From the NCBI GenBank assembly GCA_018970605.1, contig JAGWWA010000007.1, positions 1 to 52,961 of the forward strand: a stretch of DNA of 52,961 nucleotides, in the 5' to 3' direction. How positions within the stretch are numbered: position 1 is the first letter of the stretch; the number at the start of each line of letters is the position of its first letter. This document shows positions 17,952 to 26,600 of this stretch, one piece after another. Origin of the DNA: Planctomycetota bacterium (GTDB lineage Bacteria; Planctomycetota; Planctomycetia; Pirellulales; UBA1268). The translations under genes were made by a program, and so were the position numbers. The notes beneath the pieces were generated by a model. That model saw only the letters and a program-made list of their open reading frames with translations. It made no database searches and had not been told where the DNA came from.

Positions 17952-18671
17952 CTACGACCCCACAACACCCTCGAACAGGGAGGAGCCGATCCGCACCATG
18001 GTGGAACCCTCGAGAACGGCCGCCTCGAAGTCGCCGCTCATTCCCATCGACAGTTCGCGGAGCACATCCGCCGGCAGATCCTGCGCAAGCCGGTCGCGAA
18101 GTTCCCGAAGCCTCGCGAAGTCGCGCCGGGCATCCGCGGCGGGAGAATCGGGGTGACTGGCCATCGCCATCAGGCCCCGGAGCCTGACGAGCGGCGAGCG
18201 GGCCACGGCCGACGCCAACGCCGGCACGTCGGCGGGCAGTGCTCCCGACCGATCCGGATCGGGCGACACGTTCACCTCAACGAGCACGTCGCATGTCCGG
18301 CCCGTCGATGCCGCCTCGGATTCAAGGGCCGCCAACAGACGCTCGCTGTCGAGCGTGTGGAGCAGCGACACGAGGGGCAAGGTCCGTCGAACCTTGTTCC
18401 GCTGCAAGTGCCCGACCAGATGCCAGCGGATGGCCGGGGTGAATCCGGCGAGGGCCGCGGCCTTGTCCCAGAGCTGCTGCGGCCGGCTCTCGGCGAGGTC
18501 GAGGCAGCCGCACTCCGCCACCGTCCGCGTGATCGCCGCATCGACGTACTTGGTGACGGCGATCAGCCGTACCTCGTCGGCCGACCGCCCTGCACGCTCG
18601 CAGGCGGCCGCGATCCGGCCGCGGATCGTGGCGAGATTGGCGAGGCAGCGGTCCCGCAGGGTTTCGTCCAC
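17952..18671 (-). CDS. yggS: YggS-family PLP homeostasis protein
   Basis: The 239-residue protein has the one-domain alanine-racemase-like barrel of YggS/PLPBP. The PLP lysine is K41 in AVTKYVD, followed by WHLVGHLQRNK, EVNVSPDP, and the C-terminal SMGMSGDFEAAV and VRIGSSLF phosphate-binding segments. The family binds pyridoxal phosphate without known enzymatic activity and balances vitamin B6 and amino acid pools. The start is GTG at 18671, the only one giving the family length without running into the upstream gene, whose stop is 11 bases away. No clear ribosome binding site is seen, so coupling to the upstream gene is likely. Confidence 0.9.
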   Translation of the reverse strand: MDETLRDRCLANLATIRGRIAAACERAGRSADEVRLIAVTKYVDAAITRTVAECGCLDLAESRPQQLWDKAAALAGFTPAIRWHLVGHLQRNKVRRTLPLVSLLHTLDSERLLAALESEAASTGRTCDVLVEVNVSPDPDRSGALPADVPALASAVARSPLVRLRGLMAMASHPDSPAADARRDFARLRELRDRLAQDLPADVLRELSMGMSGDFEAAVLEGSTMVRIGSSLFEGVVGS

Positions 18672-18681
18672 AGCCGTGGCG

Positions 18682-20460
18682 TCACTGGATCTCGAGGGTT
18701 CGGGCCACCTCGCCGCTCTTCCGCAGCCGGCCCACGAGAAACTCGCACGATACGTTGCAGCCCAGCAGCGTGCGATTTCTGGCGGTGTCGAGCGCGCGGT
18801 AGACGAGCCACTGATCGAGCCCCGACTGCACCCGGAAGCCCGCGGCCTGATGACGCGGGAGGATGATCCGCGAGTCGGCCACGGTGAGGTGTCGCCAGGT
18901 GAGTGGGCGGCCCATGCGGCGGGAATCACAGTCGATCCACAGCGGAGCATAGAGCCGGTGCGTGCCTTCCTGCGAGAGCACGAGCGTGCCCGACTCGCCG
19001 CTCAACTCACCACCGCCACCGGCCTTCCACTCGGAAAGCGCCAAGGGGAGGGCGAGCATCCTCGGCCGCGTGTCCGCCACGATCACCTCGCGTGTCTCCG
19101 CGGCCGAGTCCGCATCGAGCGACGCGGCCAAGGGGAGAATGCCCCGGTATCGCAGCCCGGCCGGGACCGTCGCCGAGGTCACGGCGTCGGCGAGCAGCAC
19201 GACCCGGTCGCGGGGAAGCACGACCACCTGCCGCTCGATCTGCCGACCGCCTCCCAGCGGCGCCGTGATCTCGAGAAACGACGCCTTTCGGTCTGACTCC
19301 CAGCACGATACCGTCCAACCAGCCTCAGGCTCGACCGCACGGCCGTCCGCCCAGGCCTCCCACTGCCATGGCCCGTCCACGAGCAGCCGGTCGCCGACGG
19401 CGATTTCCAGGCGTGGGACGGGATGCCGGTAGTCGAGCATCACACGAACGCTGCGGCGGTCCCAGCCGGTGCGGATGATCGCGACGCCCGCGGCAGGATC
19501 GTGAAGATCCCTGCCGAGCAGGCCCTGACCATCGACGTCCATGCGGTCGCGACGGACAGCTCGAACGGTCCGCTCCCGGCGGCGTCCGCACTCCGCGAGG
19601 GCGTCAAGCAGCGGCGCCGTGAATGGTTCCGGCATCCTCCCGGCCCCGGCAAGGGCCCGCCCCCGGCCGCCGAGCAGCCGCACCACCGCCGTCGCGGCGG
19701 CCCGCCACTTCCGCTCGGTCTGCTTCGACCACGCTCCACCGCCATGGTCGCGGGCGATTTCCCGGACCGCGGTCCAGCGGACCACACGCTCGACCATCGC
19801 GATCGAGCCGCTCAGGTGCGGGATGCCCTCGGCCGAGACGAGTCGTTCGATCTCCGCGGCCACCGTCGCCGCAGCTCCTGCCTCGAGGCACCGACACGCC
19901 TCGACATCCATGAACAATCGCGCCAGCACGAGGACGAACCGAGCCGGCTGCGTATCGCCCGACGCAAGCAGCGGCTGCGCAGCCCTGGCCTGACCGACCA
20001 GCCGCTCCAGCAGGCCGCCAGCCGATCCACCGGCCCGCTTGGTCCGGGCCATCCATGCCAAAGCCCACGTCGCGGCCTCGCAGGACGTCCAACGGCCGGC
20101 GGATGATCCGGACCGCGCCACCTCGTCGAGGCACTCGCCAATCGCCGTCTCCAGGAAACCCATTCGCCGCGCATTCCGACCGTCCTTGCGGACGAGTTCC
20201 GCCAGCCGTCGCAGCCGTTCCCGGCCGTCGAGCGTCTCGACCGTGGCGGCAAGCGCCTTGATGCGACGGTCTGCCTGCCGCGCCGACACCCGTGGCGGCA
20301 CGACCCGAGGAGCATCGGCCCCCCGACGAACTGGCGTCCGGGACTCGGGTTCACCGTTCGTGGGCGTGGGTGACTCGGACGGCGGTGTCGGCTCCGGGCC
20401 GCGGCGCAGCTTCTTCGATCCCGAGCGGCTCGAACGCCGGCCTTCGTTCGTGGCGACCAT
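18682..20460 (-). CDS. Large conserved protein of unknown function, distantly heparinase II/III-like
   Basis: The 592-residue protein starts at ATG 20460 with an AGGA box. The first 65 residues are basic and low-complexity (Ser, Arg, Pro, Thr). Residues about 70-300 are helical and could form an alpha-toroid. Residues about 330-590 are beta-rich and include GVAIIRTGWDRRSVRVMLDY and RLLVDGPWQWEAW, phrases that recall the beta-sandwich of heparinase II/III-type lyases. The canonical catalytic His/Tyr motifs were not recognised and no signal peptide is apparent. If the fold is right it may act on, or have descended from an enzyme acting on, acidic polysaccharides. The assignment is weak. It is probably co-transcribed with yggS (gap 10 bases). 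Confidence 0.45.
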   Translation of the reverse strand: MVATNEGRRSSRSGSKKLRRGPEPTPPSESPTPTNGEPESRTPVRRGADAPRVVPPRVSARQADRRIKALAATVETLDGRERLRRLAELVRKDGRNARRMGFLETAIGECLDEVARSGSSAGRWTSCEAATWALAWMARTKRAGGSAGGLLERLVGQARAAQPLLASGDTQPARFVLVLARLFMDVEACRCLEAGAAATVAAEIERLVSAEGIPHLSGSIAMVERVVRWTAVREIARDHGGGAWSKQTERKWRAAATAVVRLLGGRGRALAGAGRMPEPFTAPLLDALAECGRRRERTVRAVRRDRMDVDGQGLLGRDLHDPAAGVAIIRTGWDRRSVRVMLDYRHPVPRLEIAVGDRLLVDGPWQWEAWADGRAVEPEAGWTVSCWESDRKASFLEITAPLGGGRQIERQVVVLPRDRVVLLADAVTSATVPAGLRYRGILPLAASLDADSAAETREVIVADTRPRMLALPLALSEWKAGGGGELSGESGTLVLSQEGTHRLYAPLWIDCDSRRMGRPLTWRHLTVADSRIILPRHQAAGFRVQSGLDQWLVYRALDTARNRTLLGCNVSCEFLVGRLRKSGEVARTLEIQ

Positions 20461-20589
20461 GTGATTCCTGGGTGAACGGGGTCTCTGACGCCGTGGCGGC
20501 TCCGGCCGCCGGATCGCGGTGGCGTGGGAACGGCGGTATCGTATCGGAGGCGCGACGCGGCAGCCACCGCCCGCCACCGAGGGCGACGC

Positions 20590-21321
20590 ATGTCGAGGTT
20601 CTTCCATTCGGTCCCCAGGACGGCTCGTGCACTTCTGCTGGTCGCTGGCGCGACTGTCGCGATGGCTCACTCGGCCAGCCGCGGACAGGAACCGGCGGAC
20701 GCCGCCGCCACCCCCACGAACGACCCGCACCCCGACCTGCGGCGACTCTCACGCACTGCCGACATCTGGGTTGACCCGCTCCGCAAGGAAGTCGTGGTGG
20801 GCGGCGCCGTCGCCCTCGATCGGGGCATGATCGAGGTGTTCGCCTGTCCGGTGCACACCAAGGAGCACGAGGCGGTCGTGGCCGTGAACGCGCCCTCGAG
20901 ACTGGTGCACGCGGCGCTCTTGGCCATCGGACTCGAGCCCGGCCGACCGGTGTCATTCGACCCGGAGTACGCCGCTGCGCAGGGGCCGGCCGTCGAGGTG
21001 ATCGTCCGCTGGCACGACGAGTCCGGTCAGCCGCGGCAGCGACGGGCGCAGGAGATGATTCGGTCCACCACCACGAAGGCCCAACTCGCCGCCGACTGGG
21101 TGTTTGCAGGCAGCGTCTTCTGGAAGGATCCCGCCGACGGCCAGGAGTATTATCAGGCCGACGGCGGCGACCTGATCTGCGTCTCCAACTTTCCAACCGC
21201 GACGCTCGACCTGCCACTCCAGAGTTCGCAGGCCAACGACGCGCTGATGTTTGAGGTCTTCGAAGACCACGTGCCCGCGCGTGGCACCGAGGTCGAACTC
21301 GTGCTGTCGGCCAAGCGGTGA
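20590..21321 (+). CDS. Exported YdjY-domain protein
   Basis: The 243-residue protein has a Sec signal peptide (MSRFFHSVPRTARALLLVAG, cut near residue 35) and a YdjY-like domain with the typical stretch IEVFACPVHTKEHEAVV followed by HAALLAIGLEPGRPV. The C-terminal half continues the domain to ALMFEVFEDHVP. YdjY domains occur alone or with ferredoxin and TPR modules in planctomycetes; their function is not established. The ATG at 20590 with GAGGG upstream was chosen over an in-frame start 22 codons earlier, because it begins the signal peptide. It is convergent with hemQ, with a family hairpin in the 56-base gap. Confidence 0.78.
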   Translation: MSRFFHSVPRTARALLLVAGATVAMAHSASRGQEPADAAATPTNDPHPDLRRLSRTADIWVDPLRKEVVVGGAVALDRGMIEVFACPVHTKEHEAVVAVNAPSRLVHAALLAIGLEPGRPVSFDPEYAAAQGPAVEVIVRWHDESGQPRQRRAQEMIRSTTTKAQLAADWVFAGSVFWKDPADGQEYYQADGGDLICVSNFPTATLDLPLQSSQANDALMFEVFEDHVPARGTEVELVLSAKR

Positions 21322-21333
21322 GGTGCCTCGGCC

Positions 21334-21366
21334 AGTCTCCCCATCGCTCACGCGATCGAGACTCCT
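21334..21366 (-). repeat. GNRA-loop hairpin between convergent ydjY-like gene and hemQ
   Basis: The stem AGTCTC (21334-21339) pairs with GAGACT (21358-21363), enclosing ATCGC/GCGAT around a loop that reads GTGA on the minus strand. Compared with other copies, the outer stem has changed on both sides and still pairs. It is likely a bidirectional transcription end. Confidence 0.7.
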
Positions 21367-21377
21367 GAAGGCCGGGC

Positions 21378-22253
21378 TCAACCCGCCACGCGGCAGTGGG
21401 CGAGAATCGCTGCGGGCGTGGCGACGTATCCCGTATAGAACGGCCCGAACTCGGCGTAGCGGGCGCTCGCCTCGTCGAATCGCATGGTGTAGACGATCTC
21501 CTTGAGCCAGTCGGGGCGACGTGCCCACAGCGTCACGCCCCATTCCCAATCGTCCAGTCCGACGGAGACCGTGATCAGCTGCGTCACGCGGCCGCCAAAT
21601 TTCATCCCCGACGCTCCGTGTTCGGCCATCAGCCGGCTCCGCTCGGAAAACGGCAGCGTGAACCAGTTCTCGCCCACTTTCCGCTTCTTGTTCATCGGAT
21701 AGAAGCAGACGTTCGGCCACGGCGGGAGTTCGGGCTCGAGCCGGGCCTGCCGCATCGCGGGCTCGCGACCGGCGTAGCCCTGCACTTTCGCCTTGTACGA
21801 CGGACTGTCGACCACCTCACCCTCCGCCACCAGCCGCTCCGCGTACTGCTCGACCGTGGGAACGTATTCGCTCACCTCGGTCAAGCTCACGAACGAGTAC
21901 GTGGGAACGAGTGCCTCGCCCAGAGGCCCGGCGAGCAGCCGCTGATGAACGGCGTCCACCGCGAGCGGGTTCGGATCGAGGACCATGACCCCGAAGTCGG
22001 CCTTGTGGCCGGCCACGATCCAGGTCTGCAGCCGCGTGGCGGCCTCCGGGCCGGCAGGATCCAGGGCCGCCGCGAACTGACACGCCCCTTCCGCCCGCGC
22101 CGCGGGCGAGAGCGCCGCGATTCGGCCGCGATCGAAGGCGTAAAAAAGGTGACTGCAGTGCCAGCCGGTGCACGGTGTGATGGCCGTCTCCACCGCAGCG
22201 TGGGCGGCGGCGTGCGGGGAATGCCCGGGGCGGGCTGCGGCGGGCTGCGTCAC
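21378..22253 (-). CDS. hemQ: Coproheme decarboxylase HemQ (chlorite-dismutase family)
   Basis: The 291-residue protein is a chlorite-dismutase-like ferredoxin-fold protein. Y185 in FYPMNKKRK fits the redox-active tyrosine and H212 in AEHGASG the proximal heme ligand of HemQ/ChdC. The distal Arg of true chlorite dismutases is not evident. HemQ converts coproheme III to heme b with peroxide in the coproporphyrin-dependent heme pathway. The start is GTG at 22253 with a GGAGG box nine bases upstream. The first 30 residues are variable and His/Ala-rich. No other heme gene is adjacent in this window. Confidence 0.9.
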   Translation of the reverse strand: MTQPAAARPGHSPHAAAHAAVETAITPCTGWHCSHLFYAFDRGRIAALSPAARAEGACQFAAALDPAGPEAATRLQTWIVAGHKADFGVMVLDPNPLAVDAVHQRLLAGPLGEALVPTYSFVSLTEVSEYVPTVEQYAERLVAEGEVVDSPSYKAKVQGYAGREPAMRQARLEPELPPWPNVCFYPMNKKRKVGENWFTLPFSERSRLMAEHGASGMKFGGRVTQLITVSVGLDDWEWGVTLWARRPDWLKEIVYTMRFDEASARYAEFGPFYTGYVATPAAILAHCRVAG

Positions 22254-22418
22254 GAGAATCCTCCGGGCGCGTGCGGTAAACAGACGCCGCGGAGTCTACG
22301 TTCCCCCTGCCGGGATTCCCAGCCTGACGGCGGCCGGCGGGAGAGTGTCCACGCACGACCGTTTCGCGGTACGATACGGGCTGACGAACGATCGATACGC
22401 GGCACAGGGGAAATCGCC

Positions 22419-22691
22419 ATGGGACAGGCAATCGTCGATCCGGCCGAACTCCGCAGGTTCGCGGGCGCCCTCCGAAAGTTCAGCGATGAGGTCGTCGCGC
22501 AGATGCAGATGGTGCAGCGGCAATTGGCGGGCCTGAGTTCCACGTGGCGCGACCAGGAACAGCAGAAGTTCGCCGAAGAGTTCGAGGCCCAGTTGAGCAC
22601 GTTCAAGCGGTTCGCCGAGTCGACCAGCGAGTACGTTCCCTACCTGATCCGCAAGGCGGAACGGGTCGAGGAATACCTCCAGCAGCGCTGA
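22419..22691 (+). CDS. WXG100-like small helical protein of a type VII secretion-like module
   Basis: The 90-residue protein is predicted as two helices joined at a turn carrying the W-x-G-type motif as W43-R-D45, followed eight residues after the Trp by F51. Length, central Trp and heptad-like helices fit the WXG100/ESAT-6 family, secreted in dimeric form or acting as adaptors for FtsK/EccC ATPases. The start is ATG 22419 with AGGGGA upstream. It is the first of four closely spaced genes (38, -4 and 53 base gaps) ending with an FtsK-type ATPase, which supports the assignment. The C-terminal YxxxD/E export signal is not obvious, though YLIRKAERVEEYLQQ ends the protein. Confidence 0.8.
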   Translation: MGQAIVDPAELRRFAGALRKFSDEVVAQMQMVQRQLAGLSSTWRDQEQQKFAEEFEAQLSTFKRFAESTSEYVPYLIRKAERVEEYLQQR

Positions 22692-22729
22692 TCCGCCGCC
22701 GACCAGCCGCCCCGCAAACGAGCTCTCGC

Positions 22730-23341
22730 ATGTCGACACAAGCAGATGTCAAATCGATCGACACGCTCGCCTTCATGAAGGCGGCGTTCGCGTCGTTCGC
22801 GCACGAGTCCGGCCAGGCGATCTCCGAGTGCGAGATCCAGGGGCAGCGCGCCGTGGACTGGATCTGTGTGGATCAGGCGGCCTTCTGGAAGGCCGAGGTC
22901 CGCCGCATGACCGAACTGGTGAACAAGGCGGTCAAGGATCTCGAGTACTGCAAGGCCTTCAAGAAGGTCGGCAACAACCAGCCCTCCTGCGTGGAGGAGA
23001 AGAAGGCGCTCGAGAAGGCCAAGCAACGGCTTGCCCGGGCCGAACAGAAGGCGGAGGCGGTCCGCCGCTGGACGCCCGTCGTCCAGCAGCAGTTCCGGGA
23101 GGCCTGCGTGCGGCTGGTCCGGTTCCGCGAGGTCGTCGATGTCGACTGCCCGCGGTCGATGGCCCTGCTGGAAAAGATGCTCAAGGCCCTCGACGCCTAC
23201 CGGCAGGTCGCCTCGCCCACCGGCGACTCCGGCACCGGCGGCGGGACGGGCGGCCAGAGCGTCGCCCGCCAACTCGACGGCGGGCAGGCGGCGAAGCCTG
23301 AGGCGGCACCGCCGCCGCCCGCAGGAGCACCACCGTCATGA
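22730..23341 (+). CDS. Coiled-coil protein of the WXG/FtsK module
   Basis: The 203-residue protein has a helical N-terminal region with W44 and F52 (WICVDQAAF, the same eight-residue spacing as its WXG neighbours), a long Lys/Glu coiled coil (about residues 85-150) and a low-complexity Gly/Pro/Ala tail (about 160-203). No known domain was recognised. Cys residues at 34, 46 and later positions are unusual for a WXG-type protein and suggest a cytosolic or disulfide role. Its stop overlaps the start of the next gene as ATGA, so the two are translationally coupled. It could be a larger WXG-superfamily substrate, a chaperone or a structural adaptor of the module. Confidence 0.7.
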   Translation: MSTQADVKSIDTLAFMKAAFASFAHESGQAISECEIQGQRAVDWICVDQAAFWKAEVRRMTELVNKAVKDLEYCKAFKKVGNNQPSCVEEKKALEKAKQRLARAEQKAEAVRRWTPVVQQQFREACVRLVRFREVVDVDCPRSMALLEKMLKALDAYRQVASPTGDSGTGGGTGGQSVARQLDGGQAAKPEAAPPPPAGAPPS

Positions 23342-23574
23342 GGGTCGGCGACCTGTCCAGCGGCGCGTCGAAGCTTGCCAACGCGCTCAAACAGCTGAAC
23401 ATCAAGTGGGAGATCGCCACCGAGGGCTGGCACGATGTCCGAGCCAAGGCCTTCCACAAGGACAACATCGAACCGCTCACGCCGAGCGTCAAGGAGACAC
23501 TCGACGCCCTCGGACGGCTCGCGGAGGTCCTCGACCGCGCGATCCGCGACGTGAGCGACTCCGACGGCATGTAG
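23338..23574 (+). CDS. Second WXG-like small protein of the module
   Basis: This 78-residue helical protein carries W31-H-D33 at the predicted turn and F39, exactly the W-x-D-x5-F pattern of the 90-residue protein at 22419. It lacks extended similarity elsewhere, so the two look like diverged partners that could form a heterodimer as EsxA/EsxB do. The start ATG overlaps the previous stop by four bases. The distal helix ends SDSDGM; a second GACGGCATG copy just after the stop is a minor sequence duplication. Secretion is not demonstrated. Confidence 0.7.
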   Translation: MRVGDLSSGASKLANALKQLNIKWEIATEGWHDVRAKAFHKDNIEPLTPSVKETLDALGRLAEVLDRAIRDVSDSDGM

Positions 23575-23627
23575 TCTCCCGACGGCATGCCCCCGCCTTC
23601 CACGCCCCCCAGCACTGAGGATTCCAG

Positions 23628-26600
23628 GTGAGCTCGAACGCCGCCGATTCGTCGCCTCGCGAGGTCAGCACCGCCACCGCCTCCGCCCGCTCGGCCTACC
23701 ACCCGGACGTGCTGCGGGAGCAGATGCAGATCCTCCGCCGGGAGGCCGCGGCCCGGGCCGAGTCCGAGAACCGCATCCACTCGACGTTCGAGTCGGAGAC
23801 GACGTCGATCCGTGCCGCGGCCGATCGCGAGCTCGCCGAGGTTCGCCGGAAGGGTGCCGCCGACATCGATGCGGCCCTGCGGAAGCACGACGAGATCAGA
23901 CGGCAGGCGGAGGCCTGGCGGGCGGCCGAGCAGAAGAAGATCGACGAGTACCGGCAGGCGAAAACGCGCGAATGCGCGAAGGCCTGCGACGAGGCGGTCA
24001 CCGAACTGAAGGAAGAGGAGGTGTTCGAACAGGTCCGCTTCAAGCAGGTCGCGAGTGAGAAGGCCCTGGAGCCGCAGAAGGCGGCCCGGTCGTGGGAACA
24101 GAAGCTCGCAGCCGCGTTGACCCAGATCAACGCCGAAGCCGCCGCGGTCGCGAAGCAGCTCGCTGCCTGGGGCGTCAAGGATTCGGGCGGTGCCGCCCCC
24201 GCCGCACCGGCGGAACAGGGCACACCCGTCGAGCAGGTGCTCGCCGCCCGCGAGGCGGTCGCCAAGCTCAGCCAGGAGATTCTCAACGACGCGGCGGCGA
24301 AGGGAGCCCTCTCGGGCGGCATCGGAGGGCTGTTCAGCGGGAAGAAGGGGGACATTCGGGCGAGCCTGGCCTCACGCCACGACACGCTCCTGTCGCACGT
24401 CCGCCAGGCCACCTCGCTCGAAGCCGCCGCCCGCGAGTGGATCGCGACCAGGGCCAAGGAGCACGAGCGTCAGCTGAAAAAGAAGCTGCTCGACGAAGAC
24501 GAAGCCCGCAAGGCCCAGGTGGTGGAGAAAATCAGCGCGGCCAAGGCCCGACGCGACGCCGCCCTGGCGGCCGTGACGGCCAAGTGCAGCGAGGCCGAAG
24601 CGAAGGTGGCGGCGAAGGTCGCCACTGAACTCGCGGCCGCCGAGCAGAAGTATCCGTCCCAGGTGGCGACCCTCGAACAGTCGCTGGCCGCCGATCTCGC
24701 GCGCATCGAGCAGGAGCGAGACGGCCGCCTCGCCGCCGCCTCCGAGAAGCGGGACAGCGACTGGGCGACGATGACGGCCACCTGGCGCCAGGCACGCTCC
24801 CAGACTGCGGCCATCGCCGCTGAAGCCTCGCGGCTCGACGCGGCGGCGTTCAAGTCCTGGAGCGAACTGGCGGACGACTCGGTGCCCTTGCCCGTCGAAC
24901 CGCCTCCGGGGCTCCGCTTCGGCGATCTCGCCCTGACGCTCGAGCGGGTGCCCGGCGGCGTGTCGGCCACGGCAGCCCTCAATGAGTTCGGGCCGGTCGC
25001 GTGGACGCAGCCGGCAACCGTTCCCTGGCCCGTCGCCTCCTCGCTGCTGATCAAGACCTCGGCGATGGAAAAGGAGACCGCGTCGGCGATGATGCAGGCC
25101 TTGATGCTGCGGATCGCCACCGGGCTGCCTGCGGGCCAGAGCCGGTTCACGATCATCGATCCACTCGGCTTGGGCAAGCAGTTCGCCGGCTTCATGCACC
25201 TCGCCGACTACGACGAGTTGCTCGTCACCAGCCGCATCTGGACCGAGCCGCAGTTGATCGAGCAGAAGCTCGCCGACATCACCGAGCAGATGGAGGTGGT
25301 GATCCAGAAGTATCTCCGCAACGAGTACGAGTCGATCGGTGCCTACAACGCCGACGCGGAGGTTCCGGAGCCCTACCGGTTCGTCGCGGTGGCGAACTTC
25401 CCGGCCAACTTCAACGAGACGAGCGCCCGCCGGCTGGCGAGCATCGCCTCGTCGGGCGCCCGCTGCGGGGTGTACGTGATCCTCTCGGTCGATCCCTCGC
25501 AGCAGGTCCCCTCGGGATTCTCGCTGGCCGACGTCGAGCAGCACTGCACCGTGCTCACGCTCAAGGACGGCACCTACACCTGGAAGGACCCGGAGTGGTC
25601 GAAGTGGCCCCTCACGGTCGAGCAGGCCCCGTCAGACGAGGTGTTCACGCGGATCATCCAGCGGGTCGGGCAGGCGGCCAAGGCCGCCAAGCGCGTGGTC
25701 GTCCCCTTCGATCGGGTCGCGCCACCGGAGAGCGAGTGGTGGCACGGGAGCACGGCCAACGAGGTTCTCGCGCCGCTCGGACCGGCCGGTGCCAAGAAGC
25801 TCCAGTACCTCAAGCTCGGCAAGGGGACCAGCCAGCACCTGCTGATCGCCGGCAAGACGGGCTCCGGCAAATCCACGCTCATGCACGCGATGATCACCAG
25901 CCTCGCGCTGCAGTACAGCCCCAACGAGATCCAGTTCTATCTCATCGACTTCAAGAAGGGCGTCGAGTTCAAGCTCTACGACCATTACGCCCTTCCGCAC
26001 GCCCGCGTCATCGCCATCGAGAGCGAGCGGGAGTTCGGACTCTCGGTGATGGAGCAGCTCGACCGCGAGTTGAAGCGTCGCGGCGATTTGTTCCGCGAAC
26101 TGTCGGTGCAGAACGTCGGCGGGTTCCGCCAGACCGGTCATCCCGACCCGATGCCGCGGATCCTGCTGATCATCGACGAGTTTCAGGAGATCTTCGTCGA
26201 GGACGACAAGATCGCCCAGGATGCGACGCTGATCCTCGACCGGCTTGTCCGCCAGGGCCGAGCCTTCGGCATCCACGTGCTGCTCGGCTCCCAGACGCTG
26301 GGCGGCTCCTACAGCCTGCCCCGGGCCACGATGGGGCAGATGGCCATCCGCATCGCGCTGCAGTGCAACGAGGCCGACTCGAGCCTGATCCTCTCCGAGG
26401 ACAACACGGCGGCCCGGCTGCTCACGCGCCCCGGCGAGGCGATCTACAACGATGCCAACGGCATGATCGAGGGCAACAACCCCTTCCAGGTCGTGTTCCT
26501 CACCGACGAGCAGCGCGAGCAGTATCTCGGGGCGCTTCGCAAGCTCGCGGACCGGCGAACCGACATCCCGCACCTCGACCGGATCGTGTTCGACGGCAAT

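Noticed and set aside
22254-22418. Promoter of the WXG/FtsK module
   Set aside because: TACGAT at 22370-22375 could be a -10, but no acceptable -35 is found at 16-18 bases, so I do not annotate it.
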